Origin: Mesorhizobium sp.
GTDB lineage: Bacteria > Pseudomonadota > Alphaproteobacteria > Rhizobiales > Rhizobiaceae
NCBI GenBank assembly: GCA_019509685.1
Contig: JAEKLU010000314.1
Location: 1 to 9,015 of the forward strand
Direction: 5' to 3'
Length of the DNA: 9,015 nt
The position numbers and the translations under genes are program-made. Positions 6,026 to 9,015 of the stretch are shown here, piece after piece. The notes under the pieces are model-generated. The model was not told the DNA's origin. It saw only the letters and a list, made by a program, of their open reading frames with translations, and ran no database searches. Position 1 is the stretch's first letter, and every line of letters begins with the position of its first letter.

Positions 6026-6856
6026 ATGAAATCGCCGGTTCTCAAGTCCAACACGGCGCCGAACCTGGGTGTGCTCCTGCGCTACTGGCGTGATTTGCGC
6101 GGCAGAAGCCAGCTCGATCTGTCCTTCGATGCGGGCATTTCGCAAAAGCAGATCAGCTTCGTCGAAAGCGGCCGCAGCGTTCCGGGCCGTCAGACCTTGA
6201 TGGCCATCGCCCAGGCGCTCGATATCCCCTTGCGCGACCGCAATGCGTTGTTTCTGGCGGCGGGCTACGCGCCGATGTTTTCCGAGAATGCCTGGGACTC
6301 CGTGGAAATGGCGGCCGTGACCAACGCGCTGAGCCGCATGTTGCGCCAGCACGAACCCTTTCCGGCCCTGGTCATGGATCGATACTGGAACGTGCTCATG
6401 ACCAACCAGTCCACGCCGCGTTTCTTTGGTCGGTTCATCGACATGCAAGCCCGCCAGGGGCCGCGCAACATGCTGCACCTTATGTTCGATCCTCAAGGCA
6501 TGCGCCCGTTCATCGCCAATTGGCACGATGTGGCGAGGAGCTTGTTCGAGCGCGTCTATCGCGAATCCATCGGCCGCGTCGTCGATCAGAAAACCAGGGA
6601 CTTGCTGGCCGAGCTGCTCGCTTATCCGGACGTGAAAAGCGAATGGAAGAACCCTGTGGCGATCGGCTTCATGCCCGCCATCCCAATTGGGTTCATCAAG
6701 GACGATCGGGTCCTCAACTACTTCTCGATGGTCACCACCGTCGGCACCCCCCAAACCGTCGCCGCGCAGGAACTGCGCATCGAGTGCATGTTCCCGGCTG
6801 ACGAGGCAACCGAGGCGCTCCACGCTGAGTTGATGGACGCCGCTGACACCCCATAG
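6026..6856 (+). CDS. XRE-family transcriptional regulator with MmyB-like ligand-binding domain
   Basis: A 276-residue DNA-binding regulator. Residues 14-72 form an XRE/Cro-type helix-turn-helix (GVLLRYWRDLRGRSQLDLS, then DAGISQKQISFVESGR at 35-50, the recognition-helix region). Residues of about 95-270 match the MmyB-like ligand-binding domain (PF17765 type), including ALVMDRYWNVLMTN (114-127) and the characteristic TTVGTPQTVAAQELRIECMFPADEAT (237-262, split here as a motif region). The ligand is unknown. In Streptomyces, MmyB regulates methylenomycin, but most homologues are uncharacterised and often sit beside the oxidoreductase or enzyme gene they control. AAGGA (6013-6017) lies 8 nt before the chosen ATG. 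The gene follows the AhpD-fold gene by 99 nt and is convergent with the LLM oxidoreductase ending at 6891. A strong hairpin precedes it. Confidence 0.92.
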   Translation: MKSPVLKSNTAPNLGVLLRYWRDLRGRSQLDLSFDAGISQKQISFVESGRSVPGRQTLMAIAQALDIPLRDRNALFLAAGYAPMFSENAWDSVEMAAVTNALSRMLRQHEPFPALVMDRYWNVLMTNQSTPRFFGRFIDMQARQGPRNMLHLMFDPQGMRPFIANWHDVARSLFERVYRESIGRVVDQKTRDLLAELLAYPDVKSEWKNPVAIGFMPAIPIGFIKDDRVLNYFSMVTTVGTPQTVAAQELRIECMFPADEATEALHAELMDAADTP

Positions 6857-6890
6857 GCGCGGCCTCCTGGCTTCGCGAACGCGTCCCGGC

Positions 6891-7946
6891 TTAGGCGGCC
6901 GGCGCGGCCAGTTGAGCCTTGGCCGTCTCCTTGCGCACGATCGGCGCCACCTTGGTGCCGTAGAGCTCGATCGCCTTCATGATCTTGGCATGCGGCATCG
7001 TCCCGATCGCCATCTGCAACAGGAAGCGGTCATTGTTGAAGATCTTGTGCTGGGCGACGATCTTTTCCGCCACTTGTTCAGGATTGCCGACGAACAGCGC
7101 GCCGTTCGGACCGCGCGACTGGTCGAAATGCGCCCGCGACGTCGGCCCCCAACCGCGCTCGAGGCCAATGCGGTTCATCACTTCAGCTTGCGGCCCGTAG
7201 AAATCGTCAGCCGCCTTTTCAGTTGTCTCGGCGATGAAGCCATGCACGTTGATGCTGGTGGCAAGTTCAGCCGCATCCGTGCCGGCCCGCTTTGCCGCCT
7301 CGCGATAGACGTCGAACAGCGGCGCGAAGCGCGCCGGCTCGCCGCCGATGATAGCCAAAGCCAGCGGCAGGCCGAGCACGCCGGCGCGGGCCGCGGATTG
7401 CGGCGTTCCGCCGATCGCGATCCAGATCGGCAGCTTCTCCTGCAATGGGCGCGGATAGACGCCGCGGCCGTTGATCGGCGCGCGCAGCTTGCCCTGCCAC
7501 GTCACCTTCACCTGATCGCGGATGGCCAGAAGCAGTTCGAGCTTTTCGGCGAACAGCTCGTCATAGTCTTCGAGATTATAGCCGAACAGCGGGAAGGATT
7601 CGATGAAGGAGCCGCGCCCGGCCATGATCTCGGCGCGGCCGTTGGAGAGCAGGTCGAGCGTCGCGAACTGCTGGAAGACGCGCACCGGGTCGTCGGAGGA
7701 AAGCACGGTGACCGCACTGGTGAGCCTGATGTTCTTGGTCCGCTCGGCCGCCGCCGCCAACGCCACCACTGGCGCCGACGCGGCATAGTCGGGGCGGTGA
7801 TGCTCGCCAAGGCCGAAGACGTCGAGGCCGACCTGGTCGGCCAGCTCGACCTCCTCGATCAGGTTGCGCAGCCGTTCATGCGGGCCGACGGCACCGGGGC
7901 CTGATTCGGGGCTGACATCGGCGAAGGTGTAGAGACCGAGTTCCAT
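6891..7946 (-). CDS. LLM class flavin-dependent oxidoreductase, Agrobacterium 2I7G-like subgroup
   Basis: A 351-residue cytoplasmic LLM-superfamily protein, predicted to be an FMN-dependent oxidoreductase. It belongs to a different subgroup from the YhbW-like protein at 1963. Recognisable stretches are [11 protein letters not shown] (1-11), [12 protein letters not shown] (44-55), [18 protein letters not shown] (74-91), [20 protein letters not shown] (103-122) and [11 protein letters not shown] (174-184). From memory these match a conserved family represented by an Agrobacterium structure (TIGR03858-like); substrate and reaction are unknown. The ATG at 7946 is preferred over an upstream ATG at 7979 because AGGA (7955-7958) lies 8 nt before it and the family N-terminus begins there. 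The 34-nt gap to the convergent regulator gene holds no clear terminator. The C-terminus ends in an alanine-rich tail. Confidence 0.92.
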   Translation of the reverse strand: MELGLYTFADVSPESGPGAVGPHERLRNLIEEVELADQVGLDVFGLGEHHRPDYAASAPVVALAAAAERTKNIRLTSAVTVLSSDDPVRVFQQFATLDLLSNGRAEIMAGRGSFIESFPLFGYNLEDYDELFAEKLELLLAIRDQVKVTWQGKLRAPINGRGVYPRPLQEKLPIWIAIGGTPQSAARAGVLGLPLALAIIGGEPARFAPLFDVYREAAKRAGTDAAELATSINVHGFIAETTEKAADDFYGPQAEVMNRIGLERGWGPTSRAHFDQSRGPNGALFVGNPEQVAEKIVAQHKIFNNDRFLLQMAIGTMPHAKIMKAIELYGTKVAPIVRKETAKAQLAAPAA

Positions 7947-8105
7947 TGTTGTCTTCCTGAAATATCTCTGGCGTATCAATCGGCGCTAGAGGTAGCGATC
8001 GCCCGGCCTCGCCGCCAGAGGCGCGATTTGTGAACGGTGCATCGCTTTGCAGCGTAGCCCTACGGCAACAGCGCAGATTTTCATGGCTGGCATACCGTTT
8101 TGGCG

Positions 8106-8136
8106 CTTGAACTCGCCGCTTTCGCGCGTATGTAAG
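8106..8136 (+). promoter_or_regulatory. Promoter candidate upstream of the DUF6481 gene, RpoH-like or sigma-70
   Basis: CTTGAA (8106-8111) followed by CGTATGTAAG (8127-8136) resembles the dnaK heat-shock promoter in this window (CTTG, 17 nt here versus 18 nt there, then a TATA-like block). Read as sigma-70 it is TTGAAC, 16 nt, TATGTA. Either way transcription would start near 8141, about 25 nt before the gene. The rest of 7947-8105 shows only short GC-rich stems such as GCCTC-N7-GAGGC, and no clear promoter for the minus-strand LLM gene was found. Confidence 0.4.
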
Positions 8137-8153
8137 CGTCGCGAATAGACTGC

Positions 8154-8160
8154 AAGGAAG
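8154..8160 (+). promoter_or_regulatory. Shine-Dalgarno that selects a TTG start for the DUF6481 gene
   Basis: AAGGAAG ends at 8160. It overlaps a possible GTG start at 8160 but lies 5 nt before TTG at 8166. The TTG is therefore the better-positioned start. Confidence 0.6.
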
Positions 8161-8165
8161 TGGAC

Positions 8166-8594
8166 TTGGCTATCTACAGGGAAAAAGATATTTTCGAGCG
8201 GCGCAATGCCGCGAACGAGGCAAAGAAGGCGCTTCTGGAGCGCTTCAAGTCGAAGCCGGCGGCGGATGATCCTGCCGTGCTGGCCAAGCAGGCCGAACGC
8301 AAGGCGATTCTCGAGGCCCGCGCGATCCGCGAAGCCGAGAAGGCAAGGCTGAAGCAGGAAAAGCTGGCGCGCGAAGCCGTCGAAAGGGCCGAGCGCGAAG
8401 CTGCTGCAGAGGCAGCGCGTCTCGCCGCCGAAGAGGCGGCGCAGGCCGAGGCGAAGATCCGGGAAGCTGAAGAGACCGAGCGCATTGCGCGCCTCCTCTC
8501 CGACGAAGCCGAACGGAAAGCCAAGCGCGACGCGCGTTATGCGGCGCGCAAGGCGCGCACCGGCAGGGCGCCTCCGGGCTTCTCGGCCCGCTAA
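8166..8594 (+). CDS. DUF6481-family small, highly charged coiled-coil protein
   Basis: About 142 residues from the TTG at 8166 (144 from an alternative GTG at 8160), starting MAIYREKDIFERR. Residues of roughly 20-125 are almost continuous helix made of Ala, Glu, Lys and Arg with many EAEK/EAAR-like heptads, so a long single helix or coiled coil is expected. It ends in a basic stretch (DARYAARKARTGR). The N-terminal ERR-N-AAN-EAKKALLERFK pattern and the ARYAARKAR end match the DUF6481 family, which is common in alphaproteobacteria and has no assigned function that I know of. There is no membrane segment or signal. It is monocistronic: the promoter candidate is 30 nt upstream and a hairpin follows the stop. 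Low-complexity composition means that similarity to other Ala/Glu-rich proteins would be misleading. Confidence 0.85.
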   Translation: MAIYREKDIFERRNAANEAKKALLERFKSKPAADDPAVLAKQAERKAILEARAIREAEKARLKQEKLAREAVERAEREAAAEAARLAAEEAAQAEAKIREAEETERIARLLSDEAERKAKRDARYAARKARTGRAPPGFSAR

Positions 8595-8617
8595 CAGCCG
8601 GGTTTCGTTTGAATATT

Positions 8618-8646
8618 GTTCAGGGTCGCCAAAAGCGGCCCTGAAC
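8618..8646. terminator. Bidirectional hairpin between convergent DUF6481 and sugE genes
   Basis: GTTCAGGG (8618-8625) pairs with CCCTGAAC (8639-8646), extended inward by a T-G wobble and three GC pairs (CGC/GCG) around a CAAAA loop, giving a 12-bp stem. It lies midway between two convergent stop codons (8594 and 8661), the typical place for a shared terminator. A short T-rich stretch (TTTGTCTTG) follows on the plus side and an AT-rich one on the other, but neither is a strong U-tract. Confidence 0.7.
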
Positions 8647-8660
8647 GCGTTTGTCTTGTG

Positions 8661-8975
8661 TCAGGCGACGAGCTTCAGCCCGACAATGCCGCAGACGATC
8701 AGGCCGATGCAGGCAAGCCGCACAGCGGTCGCCGGTTCGCCAAGCAGCCAGATACCGAGCATGGCGGTGCCGACGGTGCCGATGCCGGTCCACACCGCAT
8801 AAGCGGTGCCGACGGGCAGCGTCTTCAGCGCCACGCCGAGCAGGCCAAGGCTGATGACCATCGAGACGACCGTCAGCACGGTCGGCAGCGGTTTCGAGAA
8901 GCCGTCCGTATATTTGAGGCCGATCGCCCAGCCGATCTCGAACAGGCCGGCAAAGAAAAGAAAAATCCAGGACAT
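8661..8975 (-). CDS. sugE: SugE/Gdx small multidrug resistance family guanidinium exporter
   Basis: A 104-residue, four-helix inner-membrane protein of the SMR family. The SugE/Gdx branch exports guanidinium in exchange for protons as an antiparallel homodimer, and some members also move quaternary ammonium compounds. The sequence is very close to E. coli SugE as I recall it: [20 protein letters not shown] (1-20) with the essential Glu13 and Trp16, then LKYTDGFS, and [17 protein letters not shown] in the third-helix region. Membrane spans lie at about 2-20, 30-52, 57-77 and 83-103. The ATG at 8975 is chosen over 8990 because GGAG (8982-8985) lies 6 nt upstream and MSWI is the family start. 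Nearly all of its upstream control region lies beyond the window. Confidence 0.95.
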   Translation of the reverse strand: MSWIFLFFAGLFEIGWAIGLKYTDGFSKPLPTVLTVVSMVISLGLLGVALKTLPVGTAYAVWTGIGTVGTAMLGIWLLGEPATAVRLACIGLIVCGIVGLKLVA

Positions 8976-8993
8976 CGCAAACTCCGTCATACC

Positions 8994-9011
8994 AGCATCG
9001 GTTCAGATGCT
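8994..9011. promoter_or_regulatory. Small hairpin upstream of sugE, at the window edge
   Basis: AGCATC (8994-8999) and GATGCT (9006-9011) are 6-bp inverted arms around a 6-nt loop, 18 nt upstream of the sugE ATG. It could be part of a leader structure. The loop reads TGAACC in the sugE direction and lacks the ACGR loop of guanidine-II riboswitches, and only 40 nt of leader is visible, so no riboswitch is called. Confidence 0.3.
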
Positions 9012-9015
9012 TGAT

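Noticed and set aside
5930..6823. Minus-strand 297-codon open frame antisense to the XRE/MmyB regulator
   Set aside because: The translation shows no recognisable domain, and the plus-strand reading is a clear regulator with a good ribosome-binding site.
6857..6890. Terminator between the regulator and the convergent LLM gene
   Set aside because: The 34-nt gap is GC-rich with a repeated GGCGCGGCC, but I could not find a clean stem followed by a U-tract.
6912..7904. Plus-strand 330-codon open frame antisense to the second LLM gene
   Set aside because: It is a GC-driven shadow, with Arg/His/Asp-rich translation, no family resemblance and no Shine-Dalgarno. The opposite strand encodes a clear LLM protein.

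Overview
This is an ordinary-looking chromosomal segment from a high-GC alphaproteobacterium. It most likely belongs to the Rhizobiales, and Mesorhizobium or a close relative fits best. The grounds are a typical alphaproteobacterial DnaK N-terminus behind an RpoH-type promoter, a DUF6481 protein, and copies of a palindromic intergenic repeat with GCAATTCC / GGAATTGC arms that I associate with rhizobial genomes. The genus is inference from gene content, because no rRNA or marker comparison was possible.

Layout, left to right. (1) 1-755, minus: the 5' part of dnaK, cut by the window edge, with a heat-shock promoter candidate at 874-905 and a leader of roughly 110 nt. (2) 1043-5071, minus: four genes in one direction. 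In transcription order they are an AI-2E family transporter, an arylamine N-acetyltransferase (NAT), a YhbW-like flavin-dependent oxidoreductase and an inositol-monophosphatase-family phosphatase. NAT and the oxidoreductase are separated by 2 nt and are probably translationally coupled. The other two gaps (about 110 nt each) hold copies of the palindromic repeat, and a half-copy of it seems to supply the start codon and first residues of NAT. (3) 5072-5371: a 300-nt divergent intergenic region with several small palindromes. (4) 5372-6856, plus: a carboxymuconolactone-decarboxylase/AhpD-fold protein lacking the usual second cysteine, followed across a gap with a strong 14-bp hairpin by an XRE/MmyB-type regulator. 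(5) 6891-7946, minus: a second, unrelated-subgroup LLM flavin oxidoreductase, convergent with the regulator. (6) 8166-8594, plus: a small, highly charged DUF6481 protein, convergent with (7) 8661-8975, minus: a SugE/Gdx guanidinium exporter. A 12-bp bidirectional hairpin lies between them.

Functionally the window mixes protein quality control (DnaK), probable small-molecule or xenobiotic handling (NAT, two LLM oxidoreductases, an AhpD-fold protein with an adjacent regulator), two transport proteins and one phosphatase. I see no mobile element with a transposase, CRISPR array, tRNA, rRNA, phage or defence cassette. I do not see convincing evidence of a new multi-gene system. The points most worth a second look are the repeat-derived 5' end of NAT, the cysteine- and glutamate-deficient AhpD-fold protein with its regulator, and the unexplained palindromes around that pair.
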